A stretch of 60,878 nucleotides of DNA, taken from the IMG/VR virus record IMGVR_UViG_3300023184_009656, positions 1 through 60,878 of that record. One strand, written 5' to 3'. This document shows positions 18,907 through 27,822 of the stretch, piece by piece (position 1 is the first letter of the stretch; each line of letters opens with the position of its first letter). Origin of the DNA: a virus. The notes under the pieces were generated by a model that saw nothing but the letters and a program-made list of their open reading frames with translations, searched no databases and was not told where the DNA came from. The position numbers and the translations under genes are program-made.

Positions 18907-21900
18907 AAAATAGTACAAAATATTTTTTAAATAATCTAAGTGTTGATTCTGAGAATTATATACTTCATTATTTCTTTGATACTGGAAATTTTAGTGGCAA
19001 TAACTATATTTATAATAATACTGAATATACAGATTATACTGGCACTTATGTTGGATCAAATTTAAATACTAATTTAAATAAAAAAACTGGATATCTGTTT
19101 TTTGATACAACTAATAGAATTGATATACCTTTAAAAAATTTAAATATTAATTCTTATACATTTATCATTAGTTATGAAAAAACTGGATCTGGACCATGTG
19201 TTTTATTTTCTAATTTGAATACTGGAATTAGTGGTCAATATTATGGATTTAATATTTGCGTTAATGATTATAACAATTTACTTATAGAGTATTATGATAC
19301 TAATAAGAATTTAAAATATCTTTCACCAACTTATAATCTTGATACAAAAGGAATTGTTTGTTTTAGAGGATATGAAAATAATATTTTCGTTAATTATTAT
19401 AATGCAGCTTATGATGATTTTTATACAGAAGCTTTCGAAATTGATAACAATTCGACTCCTAATGTAACTGGTTCGATAGTTTTAGGTAGCGGTAGATTTT
19501 CTAATTTTCCAAATTATAGCGGATATATAAAAGACTTTATATTAATTGATGATAATATAACAAATTTTCAACTCAACAATGTGTTAGATCAGTTTGCATT
19601 TAATTTAAATTATTATTATACGTTCCAAAGAAACAATGAATTTTATGGATATGAAAACTATCCAGACAATGTTACTCATGTTTTTGATAGTTATGCTGAT
19701 GTAACTGGTTGTTTTAATAATACATTTTTAGATAATACTGGAGTAATTTATGGCAGTATAACAGGAAGTAATTATAGTTTAGATCTTACTGGAAATAGTG
19801 GCGTTGCTACTAATTTAGATCGTTCTCTATTTTTATCATTAAAAAATAAAATTAAAAAAACTCAAATATTTGGAATAACCACGTTGGGTGCCAAAACATC
19901 AATCGTTCTATTAAATGATGGCACAATAACTGGTTGGGGAACTAACAATTTAGGACAAGTATATGGAGTTCCACTTTATGTTGGAGATTGGACTGGTTCA
20001 CCTGTTGGAAAATTAACAGATATTCAAGATATTTCATGTGATACATATAGTTGTTTAGCTCTTAAAAATGATGGAACGGTTACTGGTTGGGGGTCTAATT
20101 ATAATGGAGGAATTTATGCAACTATTATAGATAATGATCCATTGTCTAATATATTTACTGGAGATTATAATAATACTCCGCTTGGTCAATTAACAGATAT
20201 CAGTGGAATTAGTATGGGTACTTATTTTTCTGTTTTTTTAAAAAATGATGGTACAGTACTAAGTTGGGGATCAAATAATCAAGGGCAAGTTGCTGGCATA
20301 AATGATAGAATTTTACCATATCCTCTTAAAATACAAATTACTGGAATATATAATGATTGGAGCTATCTTTCTGGATTAACTTTAAACTATACTGGACAAT
20401 ATAACTCTAAACCAGCATATAAATATACCAATGATCTTGAAAATTTTGGTCTTTCCTTATATAACGATACAACTGGATGGGTTTTAAACTATAGTAGTTT
20501 ATCTGATGTTATTAAAATTACTGGAAATACAAGCTTGCCAACAAACAACAATTTAAACCTTCCATATCAAGTAGTAATTGAGGATAGTCAAGATACAGGA
20601 GCAAATGGTTTATATACTTATAATATTGCTTATGCATTTTATGAAAAGAATGGAGACGTAACTAGAGTAATAAATTTTGAATCAGATCCTAATGACAATT
20701 ATTGGGCTGTTGTTTCTGGTGGAAATAACCTTTATATTAATAGTGGTATTGGATCGTCTAGTTTATTTCCTTTAACTGGCTGGAGTGGGAATAATGAATT
20801 AGGTTACTATGGCGATATTACTATAAAACCAAAATATGTTCAATTAGATTATGTATATAATACTGATTCTAATAATAGATTTACTGGAGTTTTTGAAGAA
20901 ACTATAGTTGGGCAATTAACAGGAATAAAAAAAATATCAGCAGGTGCCTTTCATGTTTATGCATTGAAAAATGATAATACTATTACTGGTTGGGGAAACA
21001 ATCAATATTATCAAATTGATCCTTACAACGCATCTACTATGTGGACTGGGAATTGGAATAATAACAAATTAAATTTATTAACTGGCGTATCAGATATTGT
21101 AGCTGGTTCAACCGCTGGATTAGTATTATTTGATAATAATAAAATAAGTGGTTGGGGAGGTATCGGAGCTATTGGACTAAGTGGAAACTATTTAACTGGA
21201 GTAAAACAAATAGGCGGAGGCTTTGCATTTTTAAATGCTTTATTGCAAAATGAAGTATTAACGGGATGGGGAACAAATACAGGAGCTTATCCAAAAATAG
21301 CTAGCGGAGTTAAACAATACAATAGTTCTCAACACGGAACATATTACGAAAACATTACTGGCCAACAAGTTAAAAATCTAGTCTCTGGTAATGCTTATTT
21401 TGTTTATAACATAGAAGTAGAAAGACCAACTATAATAACAGAAACTATAACAACAATAGTTAGTCAAATCTCTGGTTTTGAAAATCAAGTATTATTCTCT
21501 GGAGTAACTGGATATAATACTGGTTGGTATAAAGATATTCCAGATTTTTGTGGAACAGGATTTCCGCTTTATCTTATTTCTGGAATTATTGGGGTTATTA
21601 CTGGCGATGTATTAACTGGTATTGATATTACAACATCAACATCTACTTCTCAAAAATTAGTATTAAGTAATACAACTTATCAAACTGGTTCTTCTTCTGG
21701 AATTTATAACGCATCAAAAACTGGAAATTATATTTATGAATTTAATTATACTAACAACGGATCTAGCATTGATGGATTAGAAACATTATACTTAGATTCT
21801 GGTTATCATACCTTGCAATCTAAAAATATACTTGATCCAGATAACTCTTTAATTGCTATAAAAAATAGCAACTTACAATATACTAAAAATTATTTTTTAA

Positions 21901-22607
21901 CAAGGAATATCGAATTTTTACAAGACCTTGGCGTAGATTTATTATTAATAAATCAATATTTAGATGCAAAAGATATTATAGAAATTTATCTTTTCCAAAT
22001 TAATAGTGGTTTAAATATTAGCTTAAACAATGGTTTGTCGATGAGTAAAGCTTCAAAAGATTTTAGATTTGGTACAACTGGATTAAATTATTCAGTTAAT
22101 TTAAATGGAGTTGCTCAAACTACTGGTAATAATTATACAGTATCAAATATTAATGTAGGCTCACCAATTTCCTTGTATGAATTTAATGATAATTTAGAAG
22201 GTGATCTAGCTAAAACTGGCGAAGTATTATTTAATTATACTGGTCAAACTGGTCAAGCTTTGTCTAAAAAAGATTTCTTATATTTAAATGGTCAAAAATT
22301 AATAAGTGGATATCAATATAACTTTGGTTCTACAACTATTAGTTTTATTACAGGAAATATTCCTGTTACAGGATTAGTTCATGGCTTTAATAGTTTAATT
22401 AATTATATTAGATATACTGGCAATATGTATAGTTTTGATTTACCTAGATTTAGTAAAAATAGTGAGTTAATTTGGCTTAACGGTATTAAGTTAAATTCTG
22501 ATAGTTATTATGAAATATCTGAAAATGATAAATTTTATAATCCAACTTTTTATGACAAATCAACTGTAATTATATATAATAATACGGACAATTATTTCAA
22601 TGCCTAG
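18903..22607 (+). CDS. Large tail protein with LamG-like and RCC1-like propeller domains
   Basis: A 1234-residue protein. Residues about 1-235 resemble a concanavalin/LamG-type lectin fold, ending in a strand pattern with SGYIKDFILIDD. From about residue 320 there are RCC1-type propeller repeats recognisable as L-K-N-D-G-T-(V/I)-x-x-W-G-x-N: three copies between 20 kb positions 19870 and 20310, then an insertion of roughly 190 residues, then about three further copies up to 21310. The C-terminal third is Tyr/Asn/Gly-rich without known motif. RCC1 propellers mediate protein or ligand binding; in a tail protein they plausibly bind host surface structures. The next gene starts 8 bases before this stop (ATGCCTAG). 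Confidence 0.75.
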   Translation: MKNSTKYFLNNLSVDSENYILHYFFDTGNFSGNNYIYNNTEYTDYTGTYVGSNLNTNLNKKTGYLFFDTTNRIDIPLKNLNINSYTFIISYEKTGSGPCVLFSNLNTGISGQYYGFNICVNDYNNLLIEYYDTNKNLKYLSPTYNLDTKGIVCFRGYENNIFVNYYNAAYDDFYTEAFEIDNNSTPNVTGSIVLGSGRFSNFPNYSGYIKDFILIDDNITNFQLNNVLDQFAFNLNYYYTFQRNNEFYGYENYPDNVTHVFDSYADVTGCFNNTFLDNTGVIYGSITGSNYSLDLTGNSGVATNLDRSLFLSLKNKIKKTQIFGITTLGAKTSIVLLNDGTITGWGTNNLGQVYGVPLYVGDWTGSPVGKLTDIQDISCDTYSCLALKNDGTVTGWGSNYNGGIYATIIDNDPLSNIFTGDYNNTPLGQLTDISGISMGTYFSVFLKNDGTVLSWGSNNQGQVAGINDRILPYPLKIQITGIYNDWSYLSGLTLNYTGQYNSKPAYKYTNDLENFGLSLYNDTTGWVLNYSSLSDVIKITGNTSLPTNNNLNLPYQVVIEDSQDTGANGLYTYNIAYAFYEKNGDVTRVINFESDPNDNYWAVVSGGNNLYINSGIGSSSLFPLTGWSGNNELGYYGDITIKPKYVQLDYVYNTDSNNRFTGVFEETIVGQLTGIKKISAGAFHVYALKNDNTITGWGNNQYYQIDPYNASTMWTGNWNNNKLNLLTGVSDIVAGSTAGLVLFDNNKISGWGGIGAIGLSGNYLTGVKQIGGGFAFLNALLQNEVLTGWGTNTGAYPKIASGVKQYNSSQHGTYYENITGQQVKNLVSGNAYFVYNIEVERPTIITETITTIVSQISGFENQVLFSGVTGYNTGWYKDIPDFCGTGFPLYLISGIIGVITGDVLTGIDITTSTSTSQKLVLSNTTYQTGSSSGIYNASKTGNYIYEFNYTNNGSSIDGLETLYLDSGYHTLQSKNILDPDNSLIAIKNSNLQYTKNYFLTRNIEFLQDLGVDLLLINQYLDAKDIIEIYLFQINSGLNISLNNGLSMSKASKDFRFGTTGLNYSVNLNGVAQTTGNNYTVSNINVGSPISLYEFNDNLEGDLAKTGEVLFNYTGQTGQALSKKDFLYLNGQKLISGYQYNFGSTTISFITGNIPVTGLVHGFNSLINYIRYTGNMYSFDLPRFSKNSELIWLNGIKLNSDSYYEISENDKFYNPTFYDKSTVIIYNNTDNYFNA

Positions 22608-25600
22608 TAAAATAAAAGTAGAATCTATAACATTAAATGGCTCAACTAAATATATGGGCGGAAGGATATATTATTGTAATTTTAATCCATCTTTTAGTGA
22701 AAAACCAACTGAATTACAAATTAATGTTATAAGCGACAATGGCCAATATCAAACTCCATCTATTGATTTTAAAAGTTCAGTAAAAGTTAAAATTGGCAAT
22801 TTAGATCTTGGAGATATGTATCCATATAAATATAAAAATACATATTCTTCTCAAGGAAATATTTTGCAAGTATCTTTTATAGATCCAAGTTTTATTCTTG
22901 ATAAAATTTATATTGGATTAAATAGCAAACATGGCTGGACTGATGGTTTTTCTAAAGATATGAGTACAATGAATGAAAAAACATTTTCAGAATATCTTGG
23001 TATAACACCTCCTGGTAGCAGTAGTAGTAGCAGTAGCAGTAGTAGTACATCGTTAGCATCTGATTCTCAATTAAGAAAGAAAAAAACAGATACTTTTTGG
23101 ATTCTTGGTAGACTATTTCATCCTTGTGATACTAATAAAGATAATTTAATAGATCATCAAGAAGCATACAATGTAGATCCTTGTGATCCATGTCCAACTT
23201 GTCCAGAAGATAAATATGATAATCGTTGTAAAGAACTAGCTTATACGACAATATTTGAAGTAGCTTATTCTTTTAAAGATTTAATTGATGCGATTAACGA
23301 ATTTAAACCTAAACAAGGAAGTGTCACTGTTGGAATTGAAACCCCAGCTGCTTTATCAAGCAATATAACCAAATATGAAAAATTTTATAGAGATTATCAT
23401 GGTAATTTAAGAGAAGTTTTAACTAGTTGGGCTAATGATTTTGGTCTTAATTGGTATTATGATATGGTAGATAAAAAAATAAAATTTATAGATATCTCTA
23501 CTCAAGAAATACAAGTTCCAATTGATGAAATAGTAAATAAATATAAAAGTGATAGATTAATATCTTATGAACATGAAGTAAGTGCAGAAAATACATATCA
23601 AAGAGGAGCAATATCATGGTATGAAAGGGGCGGAGAAAGAAAAAGTGCAAATTGTTCAAAAGCTACAACAGTTGTACTTTCTGCTCTATATGGAACAGAT
23701 TATTTAGGAAATAGATCTAGAGATACCGTACAAGGCAACCAAATTAATTCTAATACAGATATTGTTGGATCAATATTAAGAGCTTATAATCCATTATTAA
23801 GAGATTTATTTTGGACAAGAAAAATATATGGGATTACTAAATCATCAGAAGCAATGAAATATCTTGTTGATATTGGAGAACTAAGCTCATCATCTTCATC
23901 TTCATCTACGCAATTAGGAGAATTTCCAGAAGATGGTAAAAAAGGTGATCTAAAAATATTAAATGAAATGGGTAATATGTCAATATTAGCTGTTGTTGAT
24001 TGCAATTTATCCAAAGCAGACAAAGAAAAAACTGAATATCAAAAAATTGCTAATGCCGCATGGAATGATTTAGTCCTAGGTCTGGGTCATACTGATGGAT
24101 TAAATTTTGTTGCAAATAGCGGATTTTTTATTGTAGCAAAAGTCGATGAAGACTTATTAGCAAAAAGATATGAAATGGAAGATGAGCTTTATAGTTTTAT
24201 AGGAAAATTTTTTATAAGAGAAAATTTATTTAGATTGTGTGGTATGACGGGTAATGAAGAATTTGTTAAAAACAATACTAATATTGAATCTGCAGATGGT
24301 TCAGCTAATATTTACTCAAAAAGAGATGGCATAGGAGCCCATCCTCTTAGTCAATATAAATATTATAAAAGTGGATATCTTGGATGCGTTGTTGGAACTG
24401 GAAATTATTCTAATATAAATCCAGCAGAACCAGTAAAACCTGGAGGCACAAAAGAAAATCCCAAAGTAAATGAAAATATACCTAGTTCTACTCAAGGTTT
24501 TGCTCTTCAAAAAGGTACAGTTAATAATGTAGAAGTCGTTAGTTTACAAAGTACTCCTCCAGCATATACTCAAGCAGAAGGTGGAAATGGAATGTTTTCT
24601 ATTAAAAAAGCAGATCAAACTGTACCAAGATTTGAGCAAACTGCAATTATTTTAGAAAGAACACCTAAATGGATTCCAGAACCACAAACTTTTCAAGAGA
24701 ATTATAATGAAAATTTAACTAAAGCATTAGGTCATTTAGAGTGGTCACAATTTGGTAACGGAGGAACTCCTCCAGGATCTCAATTCTTAGAATTTGTTTT
24801 TGGTTTTGGCAATACAGACGCTTTTAAGAGCGGTATAATGAAAAAAATTAAAATTTTTGCAGTCAATACTGGCGTATTTGAAGTTTATCCTGCATTCCAA
24901 GATGAATTTGATGGAAAAATAAAAAATCCATTAGATAAAATAGCAACCGTAGAAAGAAAAATGCTTAGAAGAGTTGGTGGAAAATATTCTCCATTAACAC
25001 CAATAGGATTATTAAATAATGATTGTCATCAAATTGATCTCAGTGGAAATGCAATTCTAAAAGGACTACCAAGTATAATTACTCCTCCACATACTTTTGT
25101 GCCTGTAAAGAAAAAAGATTTAATTGAAAAAGATATTTTAAGTAAAACTAAATCACAAGGAGATAAAGCTACTAGTTGCGATGAGGGTTTAAAAACTGAA
25201 ACTTTCAGAGTTCCAGCTTATAGAGTGTATGTAACTCAAGCTTTTGATCAAGCTGTTACATTACCAAAAATTCAAACTGGAGTAGATACTCTAATGAAAT
25301 GCGCTGATAATGTTAGAAGATTAGATGTATTATATAATAAATTTACAGATGATGATTTTAATGCTTTTAGTGGAAGAGCTGGAGGATATGGATGTACACC
25401 TAACGTGGCTCATATAACAGGAATGCATGATGCTTACACTGGAAATGCTTTTTCTAATACAGGAGCAGATGATACTTTAAGTTTAGAAATTAAAGGATTG
25501 CCTAGTATACAAAATTATTCTTCTGAAATTAAAAAAGGATTAGAGAGTTTCAGTATACAAATTTCAGACCAAGGAATTTCAACATCTTTGCAATATAGCA

Positions 25601-25683
25601 CAAAAATTATCAAAGGCATATCTCCTGATTTATTAAAATTCCAAAATAGTAGAAGTTTTGACAGGATGTCAAAAGGAGTTTGA
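22600..25683 (+). CDS. Putative baseplate hub / tail-associated protein with EF-hand-like loop
   Basis: A 1027-residue protein. The N-terminal 120 residues are beta-rich (GGRIYYCNFNPSFSEKPTEL). A polyserine linker (residues about 140-150) leads to a Cys-rich element: an EF-hand-like loop at residues 177-188 (D-x-N-x-D-x-x-I-D-x-x-E) followed by CDPCPTCP and further Cys. The central part (about 240-330) contains YHGNLREVLTSWANDFGLNW and a YDMVDKKIKFID strand, like the hub domains of gp27/Tal-type proteins, which have a similar helix then beta layout. A second polyserine run occurs near residue 430. The C-terminal half has scattered Cys. It may be the central hub to which propeller proteins attach. 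No peptidase motif seen. Confidence 0.6.
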   Translation: MPSKIKVESITLNGSTKYMGGRIYYCNFNPSFSEKPTELQINVISDNGQYQTPSIDFKSSVKVKIGNLDLGDMYPYKYKNTYSSQGNILQVSFIDPSFILDKIYIGLNSKHGWTDGFSKDMSTMNEKTFSEYLGITPPGSSSSSSSSSSTSLASDSQLRKKKTDTFWILGRLFHPCDTNKDNLIDHQEAYNVDPCDPCPTCPEDKYDNRCKELAYTTIFEVAYSFKDLIDAINEFKPKQGSVTVGIETPAALSSNITKYEKFYRDYHGNLREVLTSWANDFGLNWYYDMVDKKIKFIDISTQEIQVPIDEIVNKYKSDRLISYEHEVSAENTYQRGAISWYERGGERKSANCSKATTVVLSALYGTDYLGNRSRDTVQGNQINSNTDIVGSILRAYNPLLRDLFWTRKIYGITKSSEAMKYLVDIGELSSSSSSSSTQLGEFPEDGKKGDLKILNEMGNMSILAVVDCNLSKADKEKTEYQKIANAAWNDLVLGLGHTDGLNFVANSGFFIVAKVDEDLLAKRYEMEDELYSFIGKFFIRENLFRLCGMTGNEEFVKNNTNIESADGSANIYSKRDGIGAHPLSQYKYYKSGYLGCVVGTGNYSNINPAEPVKPGGTKENPKVNENIPSSTQGFALQKGTVNNVEVVSLQSTPPAYTQAEGGNGMFSIKKADQTVPRFEQTAIILERTPKWIPEPQTFQENYNENLTKALGHLEWSQFGNGGTPPGSQFLEFVFGFGNTDAFKSGIMKKIKIFAVNTGVFEVYPAFQDEFDGKIKNPLDKIATVERKMLRRVGGKYSPLTPIGLLNNDCHQIDLSGNAILKGLPSIITPPHTFVPVKKKDLIEKDILSKTKSQGDKATSCDEGLKTETFRVPAYRVYVTQAFDQAVTLPKIQTGVDTLMKCADNVRRLDVLYNKFTDDDFNAFSGRAGGYGCTPNVAHITGMHDAYTGNAFSNTGADDTLSLEIKGLPSIQNYSSEIKKGLESFSIQISDQGISTSLQYSTKIIKGISPDLLKFQNSRSFDRMSKGV

Positions 25684-27782
25684 TGATAACTAGTTCTTTA
25701 GTTTATAGAAATTTCTTAAATCAAACTGGAGATTTGTCCACGACTTGGAATCTATCTATAGATAATTTAACAGGATCAGGCTCTTTTGGTTTGAGTGGAA
25801 CAAATGGAAAATATAGTTTCATAGTGAAAAGCGGCGAATTATATGACCCATACAACAAGTTACTTGGTTCATATAAAATCAATGAACCTTTTAGTTTGCA
25901 GAATAATATAAAAAGTTCAAAAGATACTTTATATTTTAATAACTCTGCTAAATTCTTTTTTAAGGAAAGCGATTTTTTTACAGCTAAAAATTATAATTAT
26001 TTTTTTGTTGATCCTTCTGGATTAACTATAGATTTTGATTTTTCAATTCAAGGAGAAGCAACAACATTACAAGCTTCTATTTTAAATACAAGATATAAAA
26101 ATGATAATACAAATCAAATAATAAATACGATAACTGGAAGATTCGTTAATACTAAACCAAATTTAAACGTAAAAATTTTTGATGCTCAAATCAATGGAAC
26201 AGCATTATATAGTTTATCTGGTTTTCCATTGTCATTTAATAATACTGGATATTTTTATATATTGACGGATTCTGGAACAAACCCAATTAATAATAATAAT
26301 ATCACAACTTTACCAATTGTTGCTAATACAAATTATGGTGATGTAGGATTTAGTTTAAATGTTCAAAATGAATATATTGCACCAATTTTTCATACTTTTT
26401 CAATTTCTCCTGTTGGAAATCAAAATATTCAAAATAATGAAACAATTCCATTTGTTTTGCAATATGGATCAAGTAGTGGTTCTTCATTAAATATACAATT
26501 AAATTATATTAGTGGAACAAATGGACTATTTACTGGTAATCTTATTGGCACTGGATATTTAAATAAAACTATATCAGGACTAATTACTGGTTCTGGATTT
26601 ATTGAACAAGTTATAACTGATCCAATTACGCTTTCTGGATATAATCCATACTATGAAGATTATCAATATACTGAAATAACTGGTATTGTAGGAAAACAGT
26701 TTGTTTATGCTACTGGAGATGTTGTATTCAATTATTCCGTGACTGGAACTGGATTAGGAACAGGTTATGTTTATTTAGATATTCCATCTTCTGGACAAGT
26801 CACGGTTAATGTATCTGGATATGTTCCTTATGTTGGTGGGGGACCTCTTTTTTATACTACAGGAAATTTTAAAAGTACAGGATATAGTTTAGATATAAAT
26901 AATAATTCAATTGTAATCACTGGATTTTCTAACGTAATTAGTAATTCTGTAAATGTATTTTATACAGGAAAAATTTCTGGAGTATTTTTAAATACTGGAC
27001 AATATATATCAAAAGCATTTTCTGGATCACATACTGGATCTCTTGCTGGACTTGCTATAAGTGGAAATAAGTATTATCAATTAGCAACTGGATTTGGAAC
27101 TGGTCAATTTAAAACTGGCACAGTAAATGCAGATTTTTTTAGATTTATAGAAGGAGGAAATTATTATTTTACAAAAATTGTAACTGGGATTTCTGGTTTT
27201 TTTGCTTTAAAAGATTCTGCAGAAGTTATAACTGGTCTTTCTGGACTATTAAATTGTAAATCTAATCAAAGTGATTTTAATTATTCTGGTATAGGTAAAA
27301 TTACTGGAATAAATAATTTTAATTTATTTATAAATGATTGCGATACTGAAACTCAAATGTTTTATTTCTTGGCTACAGGAAATCCTCTAGAAGATTTCAA
27401 ATTATATACATCTCAAGGCAATCAAATTATTGAAGAAAAAGATATACCTAAATTTGTTATTCTGAAAGTCACTGGAAATGAGTCTGAATTTACTCATTTA
27501 GAAAATTTAAATTATTTAACTGCAAACGCTTATGGAACAGGAATAAGAACTAGAATATCTCATCTTGGAAATACAATTAGTGGCAGTGGCTATTTTAGTG
27601 GAATATTTTCAGAAGGTGCTTGTGAAAACGAAGGCATTTGGGAGCATAATTTTACTAATTTCACAACTAAGACTGGAATTTATTCTACAAATAATTATAT
27701 ATCTCAATGTTCTTTTAAAGTAATATCTGCAGAAGATAATATTATAGATAATTTCAATAGTATTAAGTTTAATATTCTATAA
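25683..27782 (+). CDS. Tyr/Thr/Gly-rich virion protein
   Basis: A 699-residue protein. The ATG at 25683 is chosen over the TTG immediately before it because ATG overlaps the upstream TGA (TGATG) and follows a good AAAGGAG Shine-Dalgarno. The N-terminus (SSLVYRNFLNQTGD) shares YRNFLN with the 36819 protein. From residue 200 onward short beta repeats contain Thr-Gly every 10-20 residues (for example SGxxTGxF). This is typical of extended fibre or adhesin-type folds. A few Cys lie near the C-terminus. No enzyme motif; a tail tip or fibre component is inferred. Confidence 0.65.
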   Translation: MITSSLVYRNFLNQTGDLSTTWNLSIDNLTGSGSFGLSGTNGKYSFIVKSGELYDPYNKLLGSYKINEPFSLQNNIKSSKDTLYFNNSAKFFFKESDFFTAKNYNYFFVDPSGLTIDFDFSIQGEATTLQASILNTRYKNDNTNQIINTITGRFVNTKPNLNVKIFDAQINGTALYSLSGFPLSFNNTGYFYILTDSGTNPINNNNITTLPIVANTNYGDVGFSLNVQNEYIAPIFHTFSISPVGNQNIQNNETIPFVLQYGSSSGSSLNIQLNYISGTNGLFTGNLIGTGYLNKTISGLITGSGFIEQVITDPITLSGYNPYYEDYQYTEITGIVGKQFVYATGDVVFNYSVTGTGLGTGYVYLDIPSSGQVTVNVSGYVPYVGGGPLFYTTGNFKSTGYSLDINNNSIVITGFSNVISNSVNVFYTGKISGVFLNTGQYISKAFSGSHTGSLAGLAISGNKYYQLATGFGTGQFKTGTVNADFFRFIEGGNYYFTKIVTGISGFFALKDSAEVITGLSGLLNCKSNQSDFNYSGIGKITGINNFNLFINDCDTETQMFYFLATGNPLEDFKLYTSQGNQIIEEKDIPKFVILKVTGNESEFTHLENLNYLTANAYGTGIRTRISHLGNTISGSGYFSGIFSEGACENEGIWEHNFTNFTTKTGIYSTNNYISQCSFKVISAEDNIIDNFNSIKFNIL

Positions 27783-27789
27783 TGAAACT

Positions 27790-27797
27790 AGTGTAAA
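27790..27797 (+). promoter_or_regulatory. AGTGTAAA element before FG-GAP propeller gene
   Basis: AGTGTAAA occurs in the 40-base gap, 25 bases before the ATG of the 27823 gene. A purine-rich AAAGGAAAAAGG Shine-Dalgarno lies between. Same layout as the tape measure leader. Confidence 0.5.
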
Positions 27798-27822
27798 TAT
27801 ACAAAGGAAAAAGGAATAAAAT

